Source: Brucella gallinifaecis (GTDB taxonomy: Bacteria; Pseudomonadota; Alphaproteobacteria; Rhizobiales; Rhizobiaceae). Taken from it: a stretch of 64,000 nucleotides of DNA. Position 1 is the stretch's first letter, and each line of letters starts with the position of its first letter. The notes beneath the pieces were generated by a model. The model was not told the origin of the DNA and did not search any database. It saw nothing but the letters and a program-made list of their open reading frames with translations. Position numbers and translations under genes: made by a program. This document shows, piece by piece, positions 1 to 6,922 of this stretch. Where the stretch lies: NCBI RefSeq assembly GCF_006476605.1, contig NZ_ML636802.1, forward strand, positions 124,001-188,000, written 5' to 3'.

Positions 1-783
1 ATTCGTGCCATTGGCAAACTTTGCCTTACAGGTAGCAAAGCTTTTGTCGCATCCTGCAACAAGACGAAAACTATCACCCGGCCTTGCGGTCAATACCGGC
101 GATTCTGTGAGGCTCAGACTATTGCCGCTCTGTGCAACAACATGCACCGATCTGCCCAGATTATCCCCGCTTGTCCATGTCAGCAGACCAAGCGAAAACC
201 AGCCACTGGCAAATCCATCCAAGCCGGTGACACTCAGCATGGAACCAGCAGCACGCGTCACGGAACCATCTGCAAAAAATCGCGGATCACTGGTGTTAAC
301 ACCACAGCGCTGATCACCCAGAACAGCGTCGCACTGGCGCAAAACACGCCTTCCACAGACAGAATCAAAGGCAGCCGCAGCACCTTTCAGTTCCATTACA
401 AAACGGCCGTCTGTGCGCGTTATCGCTCCCACCGTCCAGCGCCGCAAAAGCATATGCTGGTCCGGCCTGTTCCAGTTGACGAGATAGGTTTCGACCCTTG
501 CCCCATCAAAGCGCCCCTGCTCGATATCGGTCTCGCTGATACGCGAAGACGACAACACGCCCTCGACATCGCCGCCCGCAATTGCCAGACCAAGCGTTGT
601 CGAGGCTTCACTGCTGTTAAGACCGGTCAGGGGTTCGCAGGAAATACCATCAAGATCAAGCGTCCGGTCATGATCCGTAAAACCCATGACAATCTGATCT
701 GAACGCCTGATAAGCCATGCAAAACAATGGGTTGTCACTTCGCCTTTCAGATGTGATTCAAGTTGTGGCGGAACCGGGATCAT
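1..783 (-). CDS. GTA gp13-like baseplate protein, DUF2163 (partial, runs off left edge)
   Basis: The frame opens with ATG at 783, overlapping the stop of the upstream DUF2460 gene as ATGA, and stays open for 261 codons to the window edge. The visible protein begins MIPVPPQLESHL and carries a cysteine-bearing C-terminal segment (VAGCDKSFATC) typical of the Phage_BR0599 C-terminal domain of DUF2163 proteins (TIGR02218). Family members are about 290 residues, so roughly 30 residues are probably missing. In RcGTA the equivalent protein belongs to the baseplate hub region at the tail tip. Family assignment comes from the sequence and the neighbours; the baseplate role comes from the family. Confidence 0.85.
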   Translation of the reverse strand, partial: MIPVPPQLESHLKGEVTTHCFAWLIRRSDQIVMGFTDHDRTLDLDGISCEPLTGLNSSEASTTLGLAIAGGDVEGVLSSSRISETDIEQGRFDGARVETYLVNWNRPDQHMLLRRWTVGAITRTDGRFVMELKGAAAAFDSVCGRRVLRQCDAVLGDQRCGVNTSDPRFFADGSVTRAAGSMLSVTGLDGFASGWFSLGLLTWTSGDNLGRSVHVVAQSGNSLSLTESPVLTARPGDSFRLVAGCDKSFATCKAKFANGTN

Positions 784-1409
784 GCCTTGACCTCAATGAT
801 GGGAATGGAAGGAATTTCACCCGCCCGAAATGATGCAATGCTGGCAGTCAGGCGGTCTGTGTCAAAACGAACCGGCACATCAAACAGGAAACCAGCCGTC
901 ACCAGGGCACCCTCGGCAGGCACATAATCCGGGCTGAAAGAAACAATGCCCGTGGCATGATCGAGCGTATAAGCCTCGCCCTCGCTCAACCTGATCGCGT
1001 TAACCCCAATGAGCACAGATCCCACGACAGGACGGGTGATCGGGCGGCTATAATTTTCATAATGTTTGACAAGCTGAAATTGCATTGTGGAACCATCACC
1101 GGTTCCAATAGGCTGATCATTATGGGAGGGTGCAGCTGTTCCGTTCACCGATGAAAAATCAAATGGATCGGAGAAGCGGAATGTATGCAGCGATCCGCGC
1201 CGTGCTTCGAAAAAGGCAAGCACAGCTTTCAGATCGTCCAGCGAGCGCAAACCTGTTCCGGCATCAAAATGCCTGCGCGAATGCGCCCAGCGTGCATTGC
1301 GCTTTTCCATGCCTGATATGAGCGTGACAATTTCGTTGCGCCATTCCGGCCCACTCGTTGCTCCAAAAGAAACGCCCAGCGGAAAACGGACATCGTGAAA
1401 AGCTTCCAT
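780..1409 (-). CDS. GTA gp12-like distal tail protein, DUF2460
   Basis: This 209-residue protein starts MEAFHDVRFPLGVSFGA and matches the DUF2460 / TIGR02217 family in length and in its N-terminal pattern. A longer frame extends to 1493, but the ATG at 1409 is preferred: it has a strong GGAGG ribosome-binding site 6 nt upstream and gives the family-typical N-terminus directly after the tape-measure stop. In RcGTA the homologue is the distal tail protein that joins the tail tube to the baseplate. The gene is translationally coupled to the DUF2163 gene downstream through an ATGA overlap. Confidence 0.88.
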   Translation of the reverse strand: MEAFHDVRFPLGVSFGATSGPEWRNEIVTLISGMEKRNARWAHSRRHFDAGTGLRSLDDLKAVLAFFEARRGSLHTFRFSDPFDFSSVNGTAAPSHNDQPIGTGDGSTMQFQLVKHYENYSRPITRPVVGSVLIGVNAIRLSEGEAYTLDHATGIVSFSPDYVPAEGALVTAGFLFDVPVRFDTDRLTASIASFRAGEIPSIPIIEVKA

Positions 1410-1410
1410 C

Positions 1411-1959
1411 TCACATCCTCCGGGCGCCGCGGCGCACCGCACCCGCGAGCATGGTGGAAAGCTGCGCTTCTGATTTTCGGAAGGAGGATGCATCAGGCGA
1501 GGTCATGTTGAACACGACCTGAACCGGCTTGACCCCATTGCCACCGGTGGCCACGCCAAGCCTGCCATCGGCACCACGCGCCAAAGGCAGGATCGCTTCG
1601 GCTCCCGCCTCGCCCGTCAGCCCCAGCGAGCCATTGCCCATGCCAAAGTAAGTCGGGCTTGAAACCACACCACCCTTGGCGAAAGGCATGATACCGCGAA
1701 GGCCACCAAGCATGTTTGTCATCAGCGACGAGCCAAGATTTTGTAACGGTTGCAGCCCGGCGGAAAGGGCCGAACCTGCCAGACTGCTGGCAAGTCCGCG
1801 CAGCACATCTTCCAGTCCCTTACCGGACACGACTGCACTTTTAAGGGCAGTCGTCAGACTTGTTCCAAAGCTCGACGAACGCTTTTCAAGGTCGATCAGA
1901 GCGCGGTCAAACGCGCTCGTATCCGCCTCGACGGAAACGGTTACAGTTTCATCTGTCAT
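1411..1959 (-). CDS. GTA gp11-like short tail tape measure protein
   Basis: The 182-residue product has the organisation of GTA tape-measure proteins: an N-terminal half rich in small and aliphatic residues, a glycine-rich middle with FAKGGVVSSPTYFGMG, then GLTGEAGAEAILPLARG, a motif found near the C-terminus of many phage tape-measure proteins. Tape-measure length sets tail length in siphoviruses. At 182 residues it is much shorter than usual phage versions and resembles the roughly 220-residue RcGTA protein, so a short tail is expected. The stop lies 1 nt before the DUF2460 start. Confidence 0.85.
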   Translation of the reverse strand: MTDETVTVSVEADTSAFDRALIDLEKRSSSFGTSLTTALKSAVVSGKGLEDVLRGLASSLAGSALSAGLQPLQNLGSSLMTNMLGGLRGIMPFAKGGVVSSPTYFGMGNGSLGLTGEAGAEAILPLARGADGRLGVATGGNGVKPVQVVFNMTSPDASSFRKSEAQLSTMLAGAVRRGARRM

Positions 1960-1965
1960 ATAAAA

Positions 1966-2181
1966 TCACCTGTCGGGAAAGGCATGCATCAGCGCATCGA
2001 GTGTCATGCGTGAAGGAGCATTGATGTTCTGCGAAACGGGTCCGAGAACGGCGCCAAGTTCGCGCGGGGTCATTGCCCAGAAGTCTCTTGAAGAAAGCCG
2101 CAGCAGACCAAATCCTGCACGCATGACCTCGTCCCACGGGAAAGGCTGACGTGAAGAAGATGATTCAACTGCGGCACTCAA
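1966..2181 (-). CDS. GTA gp10.1-like phage protein (TIGR02216 / DUF2376 type)
   Basis: This 71-residue protein contains the family core FPWDEVMRAGFGLLRLS followed by FWAMTPRELGAVLG, a pattern shared by a small protein that sits just before the tape-measure gene in GTA clusters. The frame starts at a TTG overlapping the stop of the preceding gp10 gene (TTGA); the first in-frame ATG would cut into the conserved core, so TTG is the likelier start. By position it matches the second member of the gp10/gp10.1 pair, which occupies the place where many siphoviruses have frameshifted tail-assembly chaperones. That role is an inference. Confidence 0.8.
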   Translation of the reverse strand: MSAAVESSSSRQPFPWDEVMRAGFGLLRLSSRDFWAMTPRELGAVLGPVSQNINAPSRMTLDALMHAFPDR

Positions 2182-2516
2182 GGGTTTGAAGAAGAATCGC
2201 TTTCTTCCGTTCCAAATGTTGCGCTCAGCAGTGCTGAAACAATGCGTGCATAGCCGCTTGCCCCCCCGTCTGCACGCATTTCAGCCACATCTTCAAACGA
2301 CACATTATGCCCGCCGCCATGAAGACCCGCACAGATGATGCGTTGCATATCGAAAGCCGAAAGCTTGCCACCAGAAAAGCGTGCAATCAGGTCGGAAAGA
2401 TTGTCTGCTTCAAAAGCAGATTCAAGCTGCGCCAATGCACCAAGCGTCAGACACAGTGTCCAGTCGCGACCATCGAGTTTTGCCGCAACCTCACCACGAT
2501 GGCGATTAACCATCAT
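2178..2516 (-). CDS. GTA gp10-like tail protein (GTA_gp10 family)
   Basis: This 112-residue protein starts MMVNRHRGEV and carries the GTA_gp10 features: a short N-terminal beta region (AKLDGRDWTLCLTLGALAQLE) and a helical region ending in a serine-rich tail. It lies between the tail tube gene and gp10.1. Its start overlaps the tail tube stop and its stop overlaps the gp10.1 start, so translation is coupled in both directions. By position it corresponds to the tail-assembly chaperone of siphoviruses; direct evidence for that activity is not available from sequence. Confidence 0.82.
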   Translation of the reverse strand: MMVNRHRGEVAAKLDGRDWTLCLTLGALAQLESAFEADNLSDLIARFSGGKLSAFDMQRIICAGLHGGGHNVSFEDVAEMRADGGASGYARIVSALLSATFGTEESDSSSNP

Positions 2517-2926
2517 AGCGCTTCTCCAAAAGTAATCAGCCCTGCGGATTCAAGGGCAATTTCAAATGTCACCTCGCCATCATGATTGCCACCATATTCC
2601 AGAGCGACAATCTGAAACGCTCCAGTGATTGTCCCAAAATCCGGCAATACAATCTGCCATTCGCGGATTTCACCATTAAAAAAAATGCTGCGGATCACTG
2701 CATCCGAAATTGCATCCTTGAAAATGCCCGATCCGCTGAGCGAAGCACGCTGAACACCACTGCCTGCCAGCAATTGTCGCCAGCGGCCTGCTGCATCTGC
2801 ATCCGTCACATCGACAGTTTCTGCATTGAAAGCAATACGTTTGGTCCGCAGGCCAGCGCAGGTTTCAAACTGCCCGGTGCCATGCGCAATTTTCAGCAAG
2901 ATATCCTTGCCGCGTTGAGCTGTCAT
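2513..2926 (-). CDS. GTA gp9-like major tail (tube) protein
   Basis: The 137-residue product, starting MTAQRGKDILLKI, fits the phage major tail protein family TIGR02126 / Phage_tail_2. It has the typical middle segment VDVTDADAAGRWRQLLAGSGV and the C-terminal pattern in which a beta-rich domain ends with a statement of field type GEVTFEIALESAG. The start has a good ribosome-binding site (AGGAGC about 6 nt upstream). The protein is expected to polymerise into the tail tube. A 39-bp palindromic repeat lies directly upstream, between this gene and the tail terminator gene. Confidence 0.85.
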   Translation of the reverse strand: MTAQRGKDILLKIAHGTGQFETCAGLRTKRIAFNAETVDVTDADAAGRWRQLLAGSGVQRASLSGSGIFKDAISDAVIRSIFFNGEIREWQIVLPDFGTITGAFQIVALEYGGNHDGEVTFEIALESAGLITFGEAL

Positions 2927-2958
2927 ATTTTGCTCCTGGCTCTATCTTTTTGTTTTAC

Positions 2959-2997
2959 GCACATCCCGAAAACCGGTTCCCACTTTTCGGGATGTGC
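2959..2997. repeat. Rhizobiales-type palindromic repeat (14-bp perfect inverted repeat)
   Basis: A perfect 14-bp inverted repeat (arms GCACATCCCGAAAA at 2959-2972 and its complement at 2984-2997) encloses an 11-nt loop. The arm-plus-loop core, CCGAAAACCGGTTCCCAC, recalls a short palindrome that is scattered in many copies through Rhizobiales genomes. Here it fills most of the gap between the GTA tail terminator stop and the tail tube start, so it is transcribed inside the cluster and would fold into a strong RNA hairpin. It could attenuate or stabilise the mRNA, or be a passive insertion. Confidence 0.75.
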
Positions 2998-2998
2998 T

Positions 2999-3409
2999 CT
3001 AGTTTGCCGGTTCGGTCACAGCACGATAGCGCATGGTGCCGAGATAGCTGCCGAAGCCGTCTGTGTTTCGCGCCAGAACTTCGCTCAGCATAAGATTGAC
3101 GACGCTATGCCCATCCAGATCGAGCGGTTGCTCATCAAGCCGTGTCGCGATGCGTCCGGCAATATCAAGCACGCGCTTGCGCCCGGCTTCACGCGCCCAT
3201 ATCTGGATATTGAGGAAATGCTCGCCGCCCGGTTCGGTGGCCGTATTCCATTCCTTGCTCAATGTCTCGCCAAGCGTGACATAAGGAAAAGCTGTGTTTG
3301 GTGGCACATGATCATAAACATGCTTGCCACCAAGCTCATCAATGAGTTGTTCGTCGTTCTTCAAAGCCTCATAAAGTGCTTTCTGCAATGCTGCTGCGCC
3401 ATTCTTCAT
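2999..3409 (-). CDS. GTA gp8-like tail terminator, DUF3168
   Basis: The protein (136 residues from MKNGAAALQKALYEAL) belongs to DUF3168: an N-terminal helix, the segment HVPPNTAFPYVTLGE, a central WNTATEPGGEHFLNIQIW strand region and a C-terminal LGTMRYRAVTEP strand. A frame extends upstream to 3448, but the ATG at 3409 gives the normal family N-terminus and has GGGG 6 nt upstream. In RcGTA the homologue caps the tail tube and joins it to the head connectors. A 54-codon open frame overlaps its 5' end. Confidence 0.83.
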   Translation of the reverse strand: MKNGAAALQKALYEALKNDEQLIDELGGKHVYDHVPPNTAFPYVTLGETLSKEWNTATEPGGEHFLNIQIWAREAGRKRVLDIAGRIATRLDEQPLDLDGHSVVNLMLSEVLARNTDGFGSYLGTMRYRAVTEPAN

Positions 3410-3533
3410 TTCTAACCCCGCTTGAATTTTCACTTTCACTGCGGGCATTCAGTTGCCCGGTGGAAATGTCTTCCCGCACAGCGATTTGCCTGAACCGCAA
3501 TGCGCGTATGAGACCTTCAAAAGTCAGTTTCAT
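3369..3533 (-). CDS. Possible small protein between head-closure and tail-terminator genes
   Basis: An open frame of 54 codons starts at ATG 3533 (MKLTFEGLIRALRF...) and ends with TGA at 3369, overlapping the first 41 nt of the DUF3168 gene. The sequence is too short to assign. It would fill the only sizeable hole (3410-3541) in an otherwise gapless cluster. In tailed phages this position often holds an HK97 gp10-type protein of 120-150 residues, so it may be a shortened remnant or simply chance. Only the open frame is seen; coding status is uncertain. Confidence 0.35.
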   Translation of the reverse strand: MKLTFEGLIRALRFRQIAVREDISTGQLNARSESENSSGVRNEEWRSSIAESTL

Positions 3534-3541
3534 CGCAATAT

Positions 3542-3880
3542 TCACCGCCCTTCCTCCATGGCCAGACAGATCAGATACCGCCCACGTTCATCCGCATCAT
3601 GGACCGCACGCAGTAAAAACACGCGTCCGCCTTTGCGAAAACGCTTGTCAGATGAAATATCGTCTCGATAGCGCACCAGAATGCGGTGGGTTATTTCCGG
3701 GCGTGGCCTGATCCCAAAATCCCGCTGAGCGGTGGACACAGGTTCAATGCGCCCCCAGAGCGTCGCAATTTCTGACCATGTCTTGCGATAGCCGCCCATG
3801 CCATCAGCAACCGGCTGCATGGCTTCCAGGGCCAGCTCTGAAGTGAGCTGCCCCGGATCAATAAACAGAATATTGTTCAT
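3542..3880 (-). CDS. GTA gp7-like head closure / head-tail joining protein
   Basis: This 112-residue protein fits the Phage_H_T_join family: a short N-terminal strand (MNNILFIDPG), the central WSEIATLWGRIEPVSTAQRD motif common to head-tail joining proteins, and a C-terminal half with RYRDDISSDKRFRKGGRVFLLRAV. The start overlaps the stop of the upstream connector as ATGA. It is expected to form the ring between the connector and the tail terminator and so help retain the packaged DNA. Confidence 0.85.
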   Translation of the reverse strand: MNNILFIDPGQLTSELALEAMQPVADGMGGYRKTWSEIATLWGRIEPVSTAQRDFGIRPRPEITHRILVRYRDDISSDKRFRKGGRVFLLRAVHDADERGRYLICLAMEEGR

Positions 3881-4437
3881 AGAGATACACGTCGCCAGCT
3901 ATCAACCATCTGCCCGACCATTGGCGGCAGGTCTGCCTGTCGTTGATCAAGGCCAGCACGATTTTCATAGAGATGGGCTGTCAGGGTCAATATTGCCTGT
4001 TTTAACGCATCCGGCACTTCAACGCCGGTTTCACCAAAGCCCGCTATGAAGTCGACTTCAAGGCCGCAAAATGTCTGGGCATCCGGGTATTGTGCCATAT
4101 AGACACGCTGCGGACGACGACCATGCTGCAGCATGAACTCTTCCGGTTCCATGCTGATTGCACTTCCGTCAGGTCGATAGGCGACTACAGCCGTCACAGC
4201 TTTCACCGGATATTTGAAAAGGGCCAGACGACCAGAACGTGGCCAGCGATCAACGCGCAGACGCCATGTCTGATCAATCAGCGCCAGACCCGTTTCCGCT
4301 TCGACAAGTTCACGTGCCGTCTTGATAATACGGTGTAAAATCTCATCTTCACTTTCAGTGGAAATTCTTAAAAATGCGCGTGCATCAGCAATCGTCACCG
4401 GCTCCAGCACCGGCGGCGTGACAAGAAACATTGTCAT
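3877..4437 (-). CDS. GTA gp6-like head-tail connector
   Basis: The 186-residue product has the N-terminal helical connector domain (VTIADARAFLRIS, then EDEILHRIIKTARELVE) and the beta-rich insertion seen in TIGR02215 / GTA gp6 proteins, followed by a C-terminal helix AILTLTAHLYENR and the tail MVDSWRRVSL. Phage adaptor proteins of this kind sit below the portal ring. A strong ribosome-binding site (AAGGGGA) precedes the ATG at 4437. The gap of 153 bp to the capsid stop is the largest in the cluster and contains a hairpin at 4519-4546. Confidence 0.85.
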   Translation of the reverse strand: MTMFLVTPPVLEPVTIADARAFLRISTESEDEILHRIIKTARELVEAETGLALIDQTWRLRVDRWPRSGRLALFKYPVKAVTAVVAYRPDGSAISMEPEEFMLQHGRRPQRVYMAQYPDAQTFCGLEVDFIAGFGETGVEVPDALKQAILTLTAHLYENRAGLDQRQADLPPMVGQMVDSWRRVSL

Positions 4438-4518
4438 TTTTTTCCCCTTAAAATAACTCTCAAATCAGATAGTTATGCATGGAACCCCAGAAAGAGATTC
4501 AACGCGTTTGCACATTGA

Positions 4519-4546
4519 ATCTAGCTGCCAAAACCGGCAGGTAGAT
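4519..4546 (-). terminator. Hairpin just downstream of the capsid gene (attenuator candidate)
   Basis: Two 11-nt arms (ATCTAGCTGCC at 4519-4529 and GGCAGGTAGAT at 4536-4546) pair with a single mismatch around a 6-nt loop. The hairpin lies about 45 nt past the capsid stop and 80 nt before the next start. On the minus strand it has no clear U-run, so full termination is unlikely. A partial terminator or an mRNA 3'-end stabiliser giving more capsid than connector transcript is plausible, but this is inference. Confidence 0.35.
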
Positions 4547-4590
4547 TTTGCTGAGAGCGCATCCTCAAAAGATGCACTTTCATAAGAAAA

Positions 4591-5865
4591 TCAGGCTGCA
4601 AACTTCAGAAGCTTGATTGCATCAAAATCCTGCACACCACCGCCCACACGCTTGGTGGTGTAGAAAAGCACATAGGGCTTTGCAGAATATGGATCACGCA
4701 ACACACGCACGCCGATGCGATCCACCACGAGATAACCGCGTTCAAAATCACCAAAGGCAATCGGCGTTGAATCCGCAGCAATGTCTGGCATATGTTCGGC
4801 TTCAACCAGACCAAAGCCCATCAATGATGCCTTTTCACCAACCGATGAAGGTGGCTGCCAGAGATAGTTTCCGTCAGCATCCTTGAGCTTACGCAGCACA
4901 CTCTGCGTCTTGCGGTTCATCACGAAACTGGCGTTCTGGCGATACCCGGCCTTCAATGCATAAATGAGTTCGATGAGCTTGTCGGATGGATCGGATGCAG
5001 GCAATGCGCCCTCAACACCCGTTTCAATATGGCCGATCTTGCCCCATTCCCAGCTTGCATCTTCAACAGTGCTGTAGCTCAGAAAACCCATCGGCTTGTT
5101 CAGACCATTGCCGGTGATAAAGGCCTCGCCTTCCTGCTCGGCAAAGGCTGCTTCCACCTCTTCAGCAATCCACTGCTCAACATTTACGGCTGCATCATCA
5201 AGCAGCGAAGAAGTGGCCGCTGGCATCGCGTAGATTTCCATGGTTGGAAACTGAAGCTCAGCCAGTTTTGCCGATTCCGTCTGTGGACGTGCAGCAGTTT
5301 CGCCAACCCAGCCTGTTGCCGGACCACTGACCGAAAACGGCTTTTTCAGCACCGCACCCGATACCTGACGCACACTGGAAATGCCGCGGATGGGCGAGAG
5401 GACAGCCAGACGGCGACCAATTTCGGTTTCAAGCTCCGCCGGCACCAGATAGCCGCCATCAGGACCAGATGCATAGGAATGCGCCTTTTGTTCAACACCA
5501 CGCAATGCCTGTTCATCGCCACGGCGAACATAGCCATCAAAGGCCTGCTTGTGCTCCAGATTTTCAACTGGTGAGCCTTTTCCGAGCGGTGGACGCGCAT
5601 TTTTCAGAACATATTGATCCAGCGCCTGTTTCTGTTCATCAAGTGCAAGATTGATGCGATCAACCTTGTCACGCAACAGCACATCGACATCGGCACTTTT
5701 TTCAACCTTTTTCAAACGCTCATCATTGGCTTCACGAAAAGCCGAAAAAGCGGTCATAAACTCATCAAAGGCTTCCGACACATCGCCGTTATTGCCCAGT
5801 TTTGAATTAAGCGCCTTCGTTTCCACGCTCTTGGTTTCGAGCGGGATTGCATGATTTTTTTCCAT
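4591..5865 (-). CDS. GTA gp5-like HK97-family major capsid protein
   Basis: The 424-residue product has the HK97 capsid layout: an N-terminal helical scaffold-like delta region (about residues 1-115, coiled-coil rich, including FREANDERLKKVEKSADVDVLLRDK), then the capsid core beginning near YASGPDGGYLVPAELE and containing SSVRQVSG, the E-loop and the SSLLDDAAVNVEQWIAEE helix, ending with VGGGVQDFDAIKLLKFAA. The N-terminal region is expected to be removed by the protease encoded immediately upstream. The ATG at 5865 has an AGGA site. The gene is 12 nt from the protease stop. Confidence 0.93.
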   Translation of the reverse strand: MEKNHAIPLETKSVETKALNSKLGNNGDVSEAFDEFMTAFSAFREANDERLKKVEKSADVDVLLRDKVDRINLALDEQKQALDQYVLKNARPPLGKGSPVENLEHKQAFDGYVRRGDEQALRGVEQKAHSYASGPDGGYLVPAELETEIGRRLAVLSPIRGISSVRQVSGAVLKKPFSVSGPATGWVGETAARPQTESAKLAELQFPTMEIYAMPAATSSLLDDAAVNVEQWIAEEVEAAFAEQEGEAFITGNGLNKPMGFLSYSTVEDASWEWGKIGHIETGVEGALPASDPSDKLIELIYALKAGYRQNASFVMNRKTQSVLRKLKDADGNYLWQPPSSVGEKASLMGFGLVEAEHMPDIAADSTPIAFGDFERGYLVVDRIGVRVLRDPYSAKPYVLFYTTKRVGGGVQDFDAIKLLKFAA

Positions 5866-5877
5866 TTTTGATCCTGA

Positions 5878-6558
5878 TTAATAAGATGAAATTATCCTGC
5901 AGGCGGTGCGCATACGCTGCGCAAGCGCCTCATTATCTGCCCGGAAAGCGTCCCGCCCGTCCTGACCCTGTAAGGCTGCAAGTGCTGAATAGCCTTTGGC
6001 TATAACCAGCCGTGCAGCAGAACGGCTTAGCCCCGCATCCCGCGTGAGCCAGCGTTCAAATTCTCTTATCGTTGGCAATTCCGCCTTGAGATTATTAATC
6101 CGTGCCTGTGGCAGCATCGGAAAAGTCACCACCGAGATTTCCCAAAGATCCGCCTCTATTATGTGTCGCAAGCCTGTTCGCGCATCCTTGCGTGCTTTCA
6201 CAGTGCGAAAACCGATAGATAGGCCATCCAGTCCGCCAGCCCGCATCAGTTCCAGAGCTTCACGGGCGCGGGCCACACCTTTGGCAAGCCTGCCCTCGAC
6301 ATAAAGGCCGCGCTGGTCCTCACGAATATCGGACCACACACCAATCGGTTCGGCGGCATCATGCTGCCAGAGCATACGTACGCCCGAGGTTTTGCGAGAG
6401 GCAAGCGATCTGGCAAAAGCGCCCTTCTCGATCACGTCATTGCCAAGATCTGCCAAACCAAACACACTGGCATAGCCTGAAAAACTGCCGTCGATTTCCA
6501 CCTCGTCGAGCACCAGGGCAGCACGCTTGGTTTCAAGTTTCAGGTCATGCTTTGTCAT
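5878..6558 (-). CDS. GTA gp4-like prohead protease (HK97 family, peptidase U35)
   Basis: The 226-residue protein shows the prohead protease core: FSGYASVFGLADLGNDVIEKGAF, then LWQHDAAEPIGVW (the HD pair includes the catalytic histidine) and the serine-containing GGLDGLSIGFRT. Family members mature the capsid by removing its delta domain. The frame begins at 6600, but the ATG at 6558 is preceded by a perfect AAGGAG and gives a normal N-terminus (MTKHDLKLETKRAAL). It overlaps the end of the small membrane-protein gene by 14 nt. Confidence 0.9.
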   Translation of the reverse strand: MTKHDLKLETKRAALVLDEVEIDGSFSGYASVFGLADLGNDVIEKGAFARSLASRKTSGVRMLWQHDAAEPIGVWSDIREDQRGLYVEGRLAKGVARAREALELMRAGGLDGLSIGFRTVKARKDARTGLRHIIEADLWEISVVTFPMLPQARINNLKAELPTIREFERWLTRDAGLSRSAARLVIAKGYSALAALQGQDGRDAFRADNEALAQRMRTACRIISSY

Positions 6559-6922
6559 TCCCGCTCCTTTGCGAAGATGGAAGAATGGGAAGGGACGCAT
6601 GTTTCATGCGTTCGGCAAAGCGTTTCAGGATACCAAGCACCGACCATGCAGCAAGGCTTGCAGCGGTTGCCCCCATCAGCATCACCTCGGCGCGGCCAAG
6701 CAGCTCTTCCAGTGACAAGGTCTGCACAATTTTAACACCGGCAGCACCGCCGAAAACCATGCCGCAGATGATGCCGACGGCAAAGCGAATGCCAGCCTCA
6801 CGCTTGCCCTTTGGCAACATATAGGCAAGGGACACGGCAGAACCTGCGACCGCTCCGGCAATCTTGGCAAACCACACCAATGTGGCATCGGATGTCATCA
6901 CGGTTTCACTCAGATTGCTCAT
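6545..6922 (-). CDS. Small membrane protein of the GTA cluster (gp3.5 position)
   Basis: This 125-residue protein has three likely membrane segments (about residues 17-36, 46-64 and 81-101) and a basic, serine-rich C-terminus. It sits between portal and protease, the place of the small gp3.5 gene in RcGTA. Rhizobial GTA-like clusters carry a similar small protein annotated as DUF6107; I think this is that family but cannot confirm it. Its start overlaps the portal stop as ATGA and its end overlaps the protease start, so it is translated with the head genes. Function unknown. Confidence 0.72.
   Translation of the reverse strand: MSNLSETVMTSDATLVWFAKIAGAVAGSAVSLAYMLPKGKREAGIRFAVGIICGMVFGGAAGVKIVQTLSLEELLGRAEVMLMGATAASLAAWSVLGILKRFAERMKHASLPILPSSQRSGNDKA

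Noticed and set aside
2582-3415. A 277-codon open frame on the + strand across the GTA tail tube and terminator genes
   Set aside because: It is the shadow of two well-supported minus-strand GTA genes and the intervening palindrome; the protein has no recognisable pattern.
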